Shown here one piece after another: positions 25,382-32,428 of a DNA stretch of 44,548 nucleotides. The stretch lies in NCBI RefSeq assembly GCF_002559405.1, contig NZ_NTZO01000004.1, forward strand, positions 1-44,548, written 5' to 3'. The position numbers were made by a program, and so were the translations under genes. Below the pieces are notes generated by a model. The model was given only the letters and a program-made list of their open reading frames with translations. It was not told the DNA's origin and ran no database searches. The stretch's first letter is position 1. Every line of letters starts with the position of its first letter. This DNA is from Bacillus sp. AFS001701. Lineage in GTDB: Bacteria > Bacillota > Bacilli > Bacillales > Bacillaceae_G.

Positions 25382-26317
25382 ATGAATCTGATTCAAGAAA
25401 ATTTAAAATCATTTGTAGGAAAATATGATACGTTTGAGGTCAAAGAGCACCCACATCATCATCGCCTTTATTCTATAGAAATTGATAATCAAGCATTAAT
25501 TGCATTCTTAACGGAAAACAAATCTGTAAATGCACAGCAACTAGAATATGTACCTTTTATGAGAATGGTGTTAGCAGAACGTCTTCAAGAGGTACTTGGT
25601 AAATCATTTTCCGAAACTGTGCGTTCTATTTTACACGACCGTGAGTCCGGTGGTTTTACGATCGGAATGCAAAATCAAACAACAGATGACCAGGACTATG
25701 TCAAATTTTCAACAGCGCTAACGCACTTATTAGGCGGAGTAAACTTCGATGCAATGTCTGGAACCTATTATGCTAGATTTACTGTAAAAGATACAGATAA
25801 CAGTGACTCCTATTTGCGCCAAGCATATCGTTTATTTACCCTCCATACAGATGGTACATTTGTCGGTGAGCCTACAGACTGGCTATTAATGATGAAATTT
25901 GCAGAAGAAAATGCTGTTGGTGGAGAATCAAGGTTACTTCACCTAGACGACTGGGAAGACTTAGAAAAGTTTTCAAATCACCCAATTGCAAGCTGCCGTA
26001 TCGAGTACAAAGCACCTTCAAGTAAAAATGTTGAACAAACTATTTATAATCAAACCTTTTATGATCAAAATGGAAAGCCTTGTATTCGCTTTATAGATCA
26101 ATTTGCTTATCCTACTACATTAGAACAAGCAACCTATTTGAATGAGCTTTCCGACTCAATGGAAAACAGTCCAGCTACGATCGCATTACCACTCCCTGTC
26201 GGTGACCTTGTCATGATTAATAATACATTTTGGCTTCATGGAAGAGCAGCTTTTGAGAAGGATCCAAATTTACATCGTGAATTATTGAGACAAAGAGGTT
26301 ATTTTGCAAAAGTATAA
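25382..26317 (+). CDS. glaH: Glutarate 2-hydroxylase (CsiD/GlaH family)
   Basis: A 311-aa Fe(II)/2-oxoglutarate-dependent dioxygenase of the CsiD family, which hydroxylates glutarate to L-2-hydroxyglutarate and turns 2-oxoglutarate into succinate and CO2. The iron triad is H155 and D157 (LHTDGTF) and H286 (FWLHGRAAF). The 2-oxoglutarate-binding arginine is expected in HRELLRQRGYF near residues 299-305. Length matches E. coli GlaH (about 325). A perfect AAAAGGAGG precedes the ATG. It is followed by lhgO after 49 bp, the standard gene pair. Expression probably depends on the leader at 25188-25381. Confidence 0.88.
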   Translation: MNLIQENLKSFVGKYDTFEVKEHPHHHRLYSIEIDNQALIAFLTENKSVNAQQLEYVPFMRMVLAERLQEVLGKSFSETVRSILHDRESGGFTIGMQNQTTDDQDYVKFSTALTHLLGGVNFDAMSGTYYARFTVKDTDNSDSYLRQAYRLFTLHTDGTFVGEPTDWLLMMKFAEENAVGGESRLLHLDDWEDLEKFSNHPIASCRIEYKAPSSKNVEQTIYNQTFYDQNGKPCIRFIDQFAYPTTLEQATYLNELSDSMENSPATIALPLPVGDLVMINNTFWLHGRAAFEKDPNLHRELLRQRGYFAKV

Positions 26318-26366
26318 GTAACCATTAGGGATTTAGCATTGTTGGCGTATTATTGGAGGGATAAAA

Positions 26367-27581
26367 ATGTATGATTTTGCAATAGTTGGTGGGGGTATTG
26401 TAGGGCTTTCAACTGGGATGGCCTTAACCAAACGGTTTCCAAACGCTAAAATACTTGTGCTCGAGAAAGAATTAGAGTGGGCTGCTCACCAGACAGGACA
26501 TAATAGCGGTGTAATTCATTCTGGTATTTACTACAAACCCGGTAGCTTTAAGGCAAAATTTGCACGAGATGGTAGTAAATCAATGATAGAATTTTGCCAA
26601 GAACATGGAATTGAACATGAAATATGCGGGAAAGTGATTGTAGCAACAAAAAAAGAAGAAGTCCCATTACTTAATAATTTGTATGCACGAGGATTAGCTA
26701 ATGGACTAGAAATAAGTAAAATCGGATCTGAAGAGTTATTCGAAATTGAACCACACGTCAACGGATTAGTAGCAATTCGAGTTCCGATGGCTGGGATCGT
26801 GAACTATAAGCAGGTTTCAAATAAATTTGCATCGATTATAGTTCAAAGTGGCGGAGATCTACGTTTAGGTATCAAAGTTAGCAAGATTATGGAAACCAGC
26901 ACCGGTGTAGAGATAGAAACCAGTAATGGTTCGTTTCTTGCATCCTTTTTAATTAATTGTGCTGGATTGCAGAGTGATCGGGTGGCTCAAAGTGGCGGAA
27001 TGAAAACAGATATGAAAATTATTCCTTTCCGTGGAGAGTACTATCAATTAAAACCAGAAAAACAGCATCTTGTTAAACACTTGATTTACCCAGTTCCAAA
27101 TCCAAATTTCCCATTTCTAGGTGTTCACTTTACACGTATGATTGGCGGTCATGTGGAAGCCGGCCCGAATGCAGTCTTAAGCTTTAAGCGAGAAGGATAT
27201 CACAAGACTGATTTTAATCTAAAGGATTTTACAGAAGTGATGGCTTATCCGGGTTTTTGGAAGATTGCCGCTAAGTATTGGAAAGAAGGGATGGAAGAAA
27301 TGGTCCGTTCCTTTAGTAAAAAAGCTTTTGTACGAAGCTTACAACAGCTGATTCCCGAAATTCAAGCTGAAGATCTTGAAATGGCTCCTGCAGGAATTCG
27401 GGCACAAGCTCTCAAGGCAGACGGGACATTAGTTGACGATTTCCATCTAATAGAAGGCAAAAATTGCATCCATGTTTGTAACGCACCATCCCCTGCTGCA
27501 ACCGCGTCGATACAAATTGGGAAAGCGATTGCTGATCGTGTTCCAGAATCGATAGTAGGAAAAGTATATTCTATATCATAA
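26367..27581 (+). CDS. lhgO: L-2-hydroxyglutarate oxidase/dehydrogenase
   Basis: A 404-aa FAD enzyme of the DAO family that oxidises L-2-hydroxyglutarate to 2-oxoglutarate, the second step after GlaH. The dinucleotide fold FAIVGGGIVGLSTGMAL is at residues 4-20. LhgO features HQTGHNSGVIHSGIYYKPGS (residues 41-60) and FRGEYYQLKP are intact, and the C-terminal MAPAGIRAQAL and NAPSPAATASIQIGKAIA match the family. The ribosome binding site TTGGAGGGA is strong. In E. coli LhgO passes electrons to the quinone pool. The pair recycles the 2-oxoglutarate that GlaH consumes, giving net conversion of glutarate to succinate. Confidence 0.9.
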   Translation: MYDFAIVGGGIVGLSTGMALTKRFPNAKILVLEKELEWAAHQTGHNSGVIHSGIYYKPGSFKAKFARDGSKSMIEFCQEHGIEHEICGKVIVATKKEEVPLLNNLYARGLANGLEISKIGSEELFEIEPHVNGLVAIRVPMAGIVNYKQVSNKFASIIVQSGGDLRLGIKVSKIMETSTGVEIETSNGSFLASFLINCAGLQSDRVAQSGGMKTDMKIIPFRGEYYQLKPEKQHLVKHLIYPVPNPNFPFLGVHFTRMIGGHVEAGPNAVLSFKREGYHKTDFNLKDFTEVMAYPGFWKIAAKYWKEGMEEMVRSFSKKAFVRSLQQLIPEIQAEDLEMAPAGIRAQALKADGTLVDDFHLIEGKNCIHVCNAPSPAATASIQIGKAIADRVPESIVGKVYSIS

Positions 27582-27688
27582 TTAATTTTGTTTAATAAAA
27601 TTTTAAGTTTGCAAAAAGATTTGATTTAGGAGCTGACAATGTCAGTGGAGGTTATCCTGTCTGTCATACTGTATATTCATAAATAAAC

Positions 27689-27720
27689 GGAAAGGGAACT
27701 TCAAATGAAGTTCCCTTTCC
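27689..27720 (+). terminator. Hairpin after lhgO
   Basis: GGAAAGGGAACTTCA (27689-27703) pairs perfectly with 27706-27720. It has little T-run, so it may be a terminator-like 3' stabiliser rather than a strong terminator. A smaller dyad, CTGACA/TGTCAG, lies at 27632-27644. The rest of 27582-27834 shows no gene. Confidence 0.55.
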
Positions 27721-27834
27721 AATGCGGCTAAGAATAAATTGAAATTGTAAGAAAAGAGTTGTTTTAACAAATGACCTTGAACTAATGCAGAGTGTTAGTA
27801 ACCGTTAGTTGAACAAGAAATATTTATAATAACT

Positions 27835-28117
27835 AAGCCTTGTAATATTCATCATAGCTATACCGTCAATTAGTTGTGAATTTCTTTTTGGTCCTTCAAT
27901 TTTAAAACCCATTTTTTATATAAACCTACTCCTGCTTCATTTTTTTCACAACAGTCAGCCCCAATCTTAAAATACCATGCTTAGCTGCCCATTCTTCTAA
28001 GCTTTGAAATAATTTGGTACTAACGCCTTTACCAGTGTGTATTCCTCTATGACCCCAATGGCAAGATAGACCGAATGTTTTTTTCTTATCGCAGTACTCA
28101 CAATCGCTAACGGACAA
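27835..28117 (-). pseudogene. GNAT acetyltransferase, frameshifted
   Basis: Three frames of the minus strand together give a GNAT-like end: HSVYLAIGVIEEY, then GKGVSTKLFQSLEEWAAKHGI, then RLGLTVVxKNEAGVGLYKK and GFKIEGPKRNSQLIDGIAM. GKGVSTKLF is the acetyl-CoA-binding motif and GLYKKxGF the C-terminal motif. At least two frameshifts break it, and the N-terminal half is missing. It is a remnant of an N-acetyltransferase gene. Confidence 0.6.
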
Positions 28118-28162
28118 CCGACTATTATTCGAGAAGTCTTTTCTAAACCCTTCATGCTTTTA

Positions 28163-28597
28163 TTAAATATTCGTCAATCGACTCCTTATTAGTGCTTTAT
28201 CTAATTCACGAACTTTATCATATGAGTGTAAGAGCTCCTCAGAAATCAATGTTCTTCCATAATCCCAAGCATTCGCTTCTATTATATATTTAAGCTCTTC
28301 TATTTCTTCGTCGTCACCATACTTTAGAATTCTTAAATCATGTTTATTTTTCTTAAAATCTAAGTAGTAACCAATCACATGGTAAAGTATAATTTTAACA
28401 AAATTTTCATCTGTCTCTTTAATTCTAATATTACTGATATAACCGTTTACTTGAAGATAATTAAATTTTATAGTATTTGTCGATACATTATAACTCATTG
28501 GTACTGTGAGATTATTGTAAAATTCATAGTTAATATTTAAATTGTGCTTATCAAGTGTATCTTTAATGAACTTCTCAATATTCCATGTATAAATCAT
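28163..28597 (-). CDS. Hypothetical protein with a degenerate ImmA/IrrE-like metallopeptidase motif
   Basis: A 144-aa protein with ribosome binding site GGGAAGTG before the ATG. Near residue 73 it has YHVIGYYLDF where zinc peptidases of the ImmA/IrrE kind have HExxHxxD, and about 35 residues later EANAWDYGRTLI, where such proteins keep a glutamate and an alanine. The Glu and second His of the zinc motif are replaced by Val and Tyr, so it cannot be a standard peptidase. It might be a non-catalytic relative or an unrelated protein. The gene stands alone, so context says little. Confidence 0.5.
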   Translation of the reverse strand: MIYTWNIEKFIKDTLDKHNLNINYEFYNNLTVPMSYNVSTNTIKFNYLQVNGYISNIRIKETDENFVKIILYHVIGYYLDFKKNKHDLRILKYGDDEEIEELKYIIEANAWDYGRTLISEELLHSYDKVRELDKALIRSRLTNI

Positions 28598-28900
28598 TTT
28601 ACTATCACTTCCCTTAAAGTATATAAAACTAGTTTTAGTCTACTTGACCTAAAATTAATTATCTAGCGCTGTGTAGTCAAATGACATATAAATAAAGTCT
28701 CGTTTAAAGAAATTCAAGTTTATGTTTTAAATGTCCTTCTTTTATTCTACAATTATACCGATTGGCGAAGACGTCTTTTGGTATCTGGTTTGTTTAGGCG
28801 CTATTATATTGAGAGGTTAATCAACTGTTTTCATCAATTAGTGAAAGTTTGTATGATATGTTTCGCAAGTATAAAATAAAGTGTTTGAAAAAGCATTGTA
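28598..28900. other. Intergenic region without recognised features
   Basis: About 300 bp between the hypothetical gene and the terminator of the ALP operon. Frames are short, and I see no repeat, hairpin or promoter I would defend. Confidence 0.4.
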
Positions 28901-28932
28901 AAAAACGCATTAGCAATCGCTAATGCGTTTAT
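28901..28932 (-). terminator. Intrinsic terminator of the ALP operon
   Basis: AAACGCATTAGC pairs perfectly with GCTAATGCGTTT around loop AATC. On the minus strand a T-run follows. It lies just beyond the stop codon of the last operon gene. Confidence 0.85.
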
Positions 28933-28937
28933 ATTTA

Positions 28938-29255
28938 TTAATAGTAGAAATCGTCCATTGCGCCAACATCTTCTTGTAAACCTTCCTCATAAACAATCTC
29001 TAACCCTTCTGGAACAGTATCAAATCGAAATTCATTATTTCGATCATAAATCTCAACATCATCTATTTTATTCTGCTCTGGAACAAATTGTTTATGAGTC
29101 ATTCTCCACGCATTTAATAATAACTCCCTACCTGCAGCACTATTACTGGTCGCCTGTGTGATAAACTCATAGATCTCCTTATCTTCTTTGTTTGAAATAA
29201 ATAATGTAATCTGCACTCTGGCTGTTTCCTGTTTTTTTCTCCCTCGTTTTCCCAT
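28938..29255 (-). CDS. RHH-like protein, candidate ParR-type adaptor of the ALP
   Basis: A 105-aa protein whose start ATG overlaps the stop of the actin-like gene (TAATG), so it is translationally coupled. The basic start MGKRGRKKQE is followed by RVQITLFIS, then two helices (KEDKEIYEFITQA and SAAGRELLLNAW), an RHH-like order. The C-terminal 45 residues are acidic (EEGLQEDVGAMDDFYY end). DNA-binding head plus acidic tail is the layout expected of a ParR that joins centromere and filament. I recognise no named family. Confidence 0.55.
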   Translation of the reverse strand: MGKRGRKKQETARVQITLFISNKEDKEIYEFITQATSNSAAGRELLLNAWRMTHKQFVPEQNKIDDVEIYDRNNEFRFDTVPEGLEIVYEEGLQEDVGAMDDFYY

Positions 29256-30133
29256 TATATTTGCACCAGGTCACTAAATTTTTTCAGAGCCAAATTATAC
29301 ATTCCGACAACATTACTAAAAATTGGTTGAGCGAACTTAATGCCATCAGTTGTCCATATCTGCGGTGTAATTATTTCTGTGTTTTTATAATGATTTTTAA
29401 TAAAAGGTACAATGATCTCAGCAGGTCCTCCTACCACTTTTACTTTATCGTCTTTTTTCCATTTCTTAGACGTATCACCAATAATTCCTCTTGCAATTGC
29501 AAATGGACTCGCTTCACCATACTTACTTGTCAGCATTCCATAGTCTGTTGTAAAGCTTTCTATATCAATAATTCTACCTCTAAGAATACTGATTAAATTC
29601 ACGGTTCCACTTCCAACGTCAATGATTCGAACTAATTCAGTCGTGTATGGTACTGAATGAAATGCTGCAGCTCCCTCAGCAGCAACAATCACATCTTTAA
29701 TGACGAACTTCTTCATGTGACCATTTACTTTTATTTCATGCGTTCTAATTAAGGAATTTTTTATGTCTAGTGCTACTTCTTTCGTTAATGAATCATATGG
29801 ATTACCTACAGCTAGATACACTTCTTTTTCGTTTGTATTTCGGTGTAATGCTAATAAAATCCGCATTGTCGCTTCGAAGTGATTTTTAGAAGCTCCGTAC
29901 ATTCCACTCCCAAATTCGGATTCTATTTTTGCTAATGTTCCTCCGAACCCCTTCACACCCTCGTATTCCCATTCCATGTCATCTGATCCATGTTGTTCCT
30001 GTTGTGGTCTTTTATGCCAATCGGCTATCGCGGAACAAAATTTATCTAACTTACTCCCATAACATACCTTTACTTCGTTATTACCAGCATCAATCGCAAT
30101 AATTTGATTTAAAGGGTTGTAAGGTGTAGTCAT
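29255..30133 (-). CDS. Actin-like plasmid segregation protein (ParM/AlfA-like)
   Basis: A 292-aa actin-fold ATPase, clearly different from the ParM-like protein at 4955-6097. Phosphate-1 is IIAIDAGNNEVKVCYG at residues 11-26, phosphate-2 IIDVGSGTVNLI at about 169-180, and the adenosine motif VKVVGGPAEIIV at about 233-244. It is short for the fold, near the size of AlfA. AGGGGAGGAA, inside the end of the preceding gene, serves as ribosome binding site. Third gene of a packed four-gene operon with RHH-like partners on both sides. Confidence 0.75.
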   Translation of the reverse strand: MTTPYNPLNQIIAIDAGNNEVKVCYGSKLDKFCSAIADWHKRPQQEQHGSDDMEWEYEGVKGFGGTLAKIESEFGSGMYGASKNHFEATMRILLALHRNTNEKEVYLAVGNPYDSLTKEVALDIKNSLIRTHEIKVNGHMKKFVIKDVIVAAEGAAAFHSVPYTTELVRIIDVGSGTVNLISILRGRIIDIESFTTDYGMLTSKYGEASPFAIARGIIGDTSKKWKKDDKVKVVGGPAEIIVPFIKNHYKNTEIITPQIWTTDGIKFAQPIFSNVVGMYNLALKKFSDLVQI

Positions 30134-30134
30134 T

Positions 30135-30716
30135 TTAACATTCCTCCCCTAGATCCAGTTTAGTAGTCAATTCTTTCATTACCTTTCCTAGGCCGGATTG
30201 TTGAATATCGATGACGAAAGCAGATACTAGGTATCCAATTAATTTTTCGGCTGTATATTCATGCTCATGTAGTACATCTAAATCAGCTAGTATGACTTCT
30301 AATCGATAAATATCATCATATTTAAATATGACTCTAGTAGACTGTAAGTTAGAAAAATAGGAATTTGGTAAACTATGAATCTTTGAAACTTCATTATCAT
30401 TTATCCCAGTAATTTCAACAGAATGGTCCATATTGATAATCCTTCTATAGATATCTTTTCTATTTGCTGTCATAGAGATTTCTTCAATAAAATCTTGAAC
30501 GAGGAATTCAATTAATTTATTGATGAATATTACTCCACCTGTTTTTTTTCTAAATTCTCGGCAGATCGTAGTTAATCTAGTAAAATGGGCTGAAGGGATT
30601 TCGATATTCAATGCCACGCCAAATAATTTATTCATCCCTCTGAAAAACGTTTTACCTTTCCGATTACAATAATCATAATATAGTAAATCAGCTTCGCTAT
30701 AAGACTTTGTTATCAT
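30135..30716 (-). CDS. Unknown protein with two RHH-like half-domains, ALP operon
   Basis: A 193-aa protein of no family I recognise. Two similar strand-helix-helix segments are visible: LNIEIPSAHFTRLTTICREF with a following FINKLIEFLVQDFIEEI (about 32-79), and TRVIFKYDDIYRLEVILADL with a following TAEKLIGYLVSAFVIDI (about 126-174). Together they could fold as a single-chain RHH. Its ATG abuts the stop of the previous gene and its stop lies 1 bp before the actin gene, so it belongs to the same translation unit. A second DNA- or filament-binding factor is likely. Confidence 0.5.
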   Translation of the reverse strand: MITKSYSEADLLYYDYCNRKGKTFFRGMNKLFGVALNIEIPSAHFTRLTTICREFRKKTGGVIFINKLIEFLVQDFIEEISMTANRKDIYRRIINMDHSVEITGINDNEVSKIHSLPNSYFSNLQSTRVIFKYDDIYRLEVILADLDVLHEHEYTAEKLIGYLVSAFVIDIQQSGLGKVMKELTTKLDLGEEC

Positions 30717-31085
30717 TTAAACACCCCTTATATACAAAATGTTATTAAAAATATTTGTCGCTGCTTTACGTTTGTTCATCATCCATTCTCCAGCATATCT
30801 ACCAAGTGTCTCATTATCTTGTTTGCATAGTTTTACATGAACCATGTAATCAGTAATCGTGTATTTGAATTGCTGATAATCATATCCTCTTCGAAACATC
30901 ACATAAAAAGCATTAGAAACAAGTTCTGTCATACTAATATCCAGTGCACTTGATTTTTTATATAAATAGTTATAAGTATTTTCTGTAACGTAGATTTTAA
31001 TATCACTTTTTTTATCAGACCTTGTTTTCTTATTAGATTGTCTTTTCTTGTAGTTTTCATTATTGAAAATCGGATTAAGATTCAT
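30717..31085 (-). CDS. RHH-like DNA-binding protein, first gene of ALP operon
   Basis: I place the start at ATG 31085, which has GGAAGGAGAGAGGG directly upstream; a longer frame from 31112 would add nine residues. The protein is basic at the N-terminus (KKRQSNKKTRSDKK). An RHH pattern follows, DIKIYVTENTYNYLYKKSS with ISMTELVSNAFYVMFRRG. A second, weaker strand-helix-helix is HVKLCKQDNETLGRYAG with KRKAATNIFNNIL. The iteron array at 31182-31231 is just upstream, so it probably binds there and represses the operon. Parts of the gene are duplicated in the orphan centromere regions. Confidence 0.55.
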   Translation of the reverse strand: MNLNPIFNNENYKKRQSNKKTRSDKKSDIKIYVTENTYNYLYKKSSALDISMTELVSNAFYVMFRRGYDYQQFKYTITDYMVHVKLCKQDNETLGRYAGEWMMNKRKAATNIFNNILYIRGV

Positions 31086-31130
31086 TCCCTCTCTCTCCTT
31101 CCTATAAATCATTTAAAAATTTGCGCTTAT

Positions 31131-31242
31131 CCTTAGGTCGGTCGGTTTTTTCTCTAAGAAGCACCTCTCCCCTACTAAGTTCTGTGTAATTTTGAGTAAT
31201 AGTAAGTAATTGTGAGTAACTTTTAGTAATTCTTACTCTTTG
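31131..31242 (-). repeat. Centromere-like iteron array of the ALP operon, copy A
   Basis: Five exact-period 10-bp iterons lie at 31182-31231. On the minus strand they read AATTACTAAA, AGTTACTCAC, AATTACTTAC, TATTACTCAA and AATTACACAG. Next to them is GGTCGGTCGGTT (plus strand, 31136-31147). The array is directly upstream of the RHH-like first gene. A 10-bp phase places all sites on one helix face, as in parC centromeres. Confidence 0.7.
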
Positions 31243-31328
31243 CTAAAATGTATTAGTTGTCGTGCTTGTCCTATTCCACTAGAATGAAATTTTCAATCCA
31301 GTTTGTTGGATTTTTTCTAAATAAAATA

Positions 31329-31366
31329 AAAAAACCTGCAGGATCTATTCAGATTCCACAGGTTTA
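31329..31366 (-). terminator. Intrinsic terminator of the XRE regulator gene
   Basis: On the minus strand AACCTGTGG pairs imperfectly with CCTGCAGGTT, followed by TTTTTTTATTTTATTT. The stem overlaps the last codons of the gene. Confidence 0.6.
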
Positions 31367-31749
31367 ATCTTTAATATTTGCTCTATTGGTGGCTTACCTA
31401 AAGCTAGCCAAATTCGAATAAAATTCTCTAAGGTAGGAACGGCACCGTTCCAGATATTACTTAAAGTACTTCTGCTTACACCAGTTAATTCTGTAACTTC
31501 TTTTTGATTTTTTCCTTGATTCTCAAATATGCTTTGAATCTTATTTTCAATTTTAAAAGATTGATTAGATACTAATGGTCTACCTTTTGCCGGTAACCAG
31601 GAAAGATACATTGCGATCGCGCCCTTTATGACATCTTCTATTGTCGCATCATTCTCCTTTCCATATAATAGATTGTTGTGCTTATAGTACTTTACTAACT
31701 TTTCTAATTCAGCAACAGTTTCCTCAGACAGATTTATTGTTATTTCCAC
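31345..31749 (-). CDS. XRE-family regulator with N-terminal RHH-like segment
   Basis: A 134-aa protein starting at GTG 31749 with AAGGAGA 9 bases upstream. The C-terminal part is a helix-turn-helix of XRE type (NQKEVTELTGVSRSTLSNIW, about residues 82-101). The N-terminus (MEITINLSEETVAELEKLV with ATIEDVIKGAIAMYL) looks like an RHH dimerisation or DNA-binding unit. The gene lies 103 bp upstream of the ALP iteron array and is separated by its own terminator. It may control the ALP operon or plasmid copy number. Confidence 0.7.
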   Translation of the reverse strand: MEITINLSEETVAELEKLVKYYKHNNLLYGKENDATIEDVIKGAIAMYLSWLPAKGRPLVSNQSFKIENKIQSIFENQGKNQKEVTELTGVSRSTLSNIWNGAVPTLENFIRIWLALGKPPIEQILKIKPVESE

Positions 31750-31805
31750 GAATAGAAATCTCCTTTTCTGTTCATAATGTGAATAAAAAAAGTTGGTGTT
31801 ACTTT

Positions 31806-31877
31806 ATGTATATTATGGCTGATAAAGACTTTGACAATCGATTAGAAGAAAGTATTGAAAAAGGTAGAAAAGTTTAA
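31806..31877 (+). CDS. Possible 23-aa small protein
   Basis: MYIMADKDFDNRLEESI plus a basic end (EKGRKV), divergent from the XRE gene and followed by a strong terminator. The internal ATG 31815 is an alternative start. The ribosome binding site is weak (TTGGTG). It could be a true small protein or the 3' end of a lost gene. Confidence 0.3.
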   Translation: MYIMADKDFDNRLEESIEKGRKV

Positions 31878-31885
31878 TATTAATA

Positions 31886-31938
31886 AACGTATCGAATTTA
31901 AATGGATATTAATATCTATTTATTCGATGCGTTTTTTA
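31886..31938 (+). terminator. Long intrinsic terminator
   Basis: AACGTATCGAAT (31886-31897) pairs with ATTCGATGCGTT (31922-31933, one G-T wobble). The loop itself contains the palindrome GATATTAATATC. TTTTTTATTTG follows. Confidence 0.7.
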
Positions 31939-32151
31939 TTTGATCGATTTTGAAAAAATTTTAAATGTTTTAAACTAATATGAGTCCTTTACGTACTAAT
32001 TCGTTACCAAATATACACTCTCCTTTTTTTGACGATTCCACTTGCCTTCTTACTATAAATTTAAGTCCTTTTTAATCTTTTGATTTATAACGCTCTTAAC
32101 TCAGATATTTTCATCTTTGAGAATCGGATTAAGATTTCCCCTCTTATCTCT

Positions 32152-32236
32152 GGGTCGGTCGGTTATGTCGCTAGAAGACCTCCCCCTGCTAAATACTGAG
32201 TATTTGTGAGTAAAAATTAGAAATTCTTACTCTTTG
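32152..32236 (-). repeat. Orphan ALP-centromere copy B, degenerate
   Basis: Same order of elements as copy A: GGGTCGGTCGGTT, a C-rich block, then degenerate iterons (ACTGAGTATT, TGTGAGTAAA) and TCTTACTCTTTG. The coding fragment AATCGGATTAAGATT (32122-32136) matches the 5' end of the first ALP-operon gene (31068). No operon remains next to it. The rest of 31939-32428 shows no gene. Confidence 0.6.
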
Positions 32237-32428
32237 GAATTAAAATCTTTCCACTTAAAATATCATTTTCTCAGCATTATTGGTCTTTACACATCCAAGT
32301 TCGAACATGCATTTTAACATGATTGAATGTAGCAATCGATTCTTTTAAAATCATTATTTCTATCAATTAGAAAAAAGTCAATATAAAAAAGCCCACTATC
32401 TCTATTAAAGAAATAATGGGCATTCATT

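Noticed and set aside
31182-31231. Short direct repeats as a CRISPR array
   Set aside because: The 10-bp units have no unique spacers and no cas genes are near. They fit centromere iterons.
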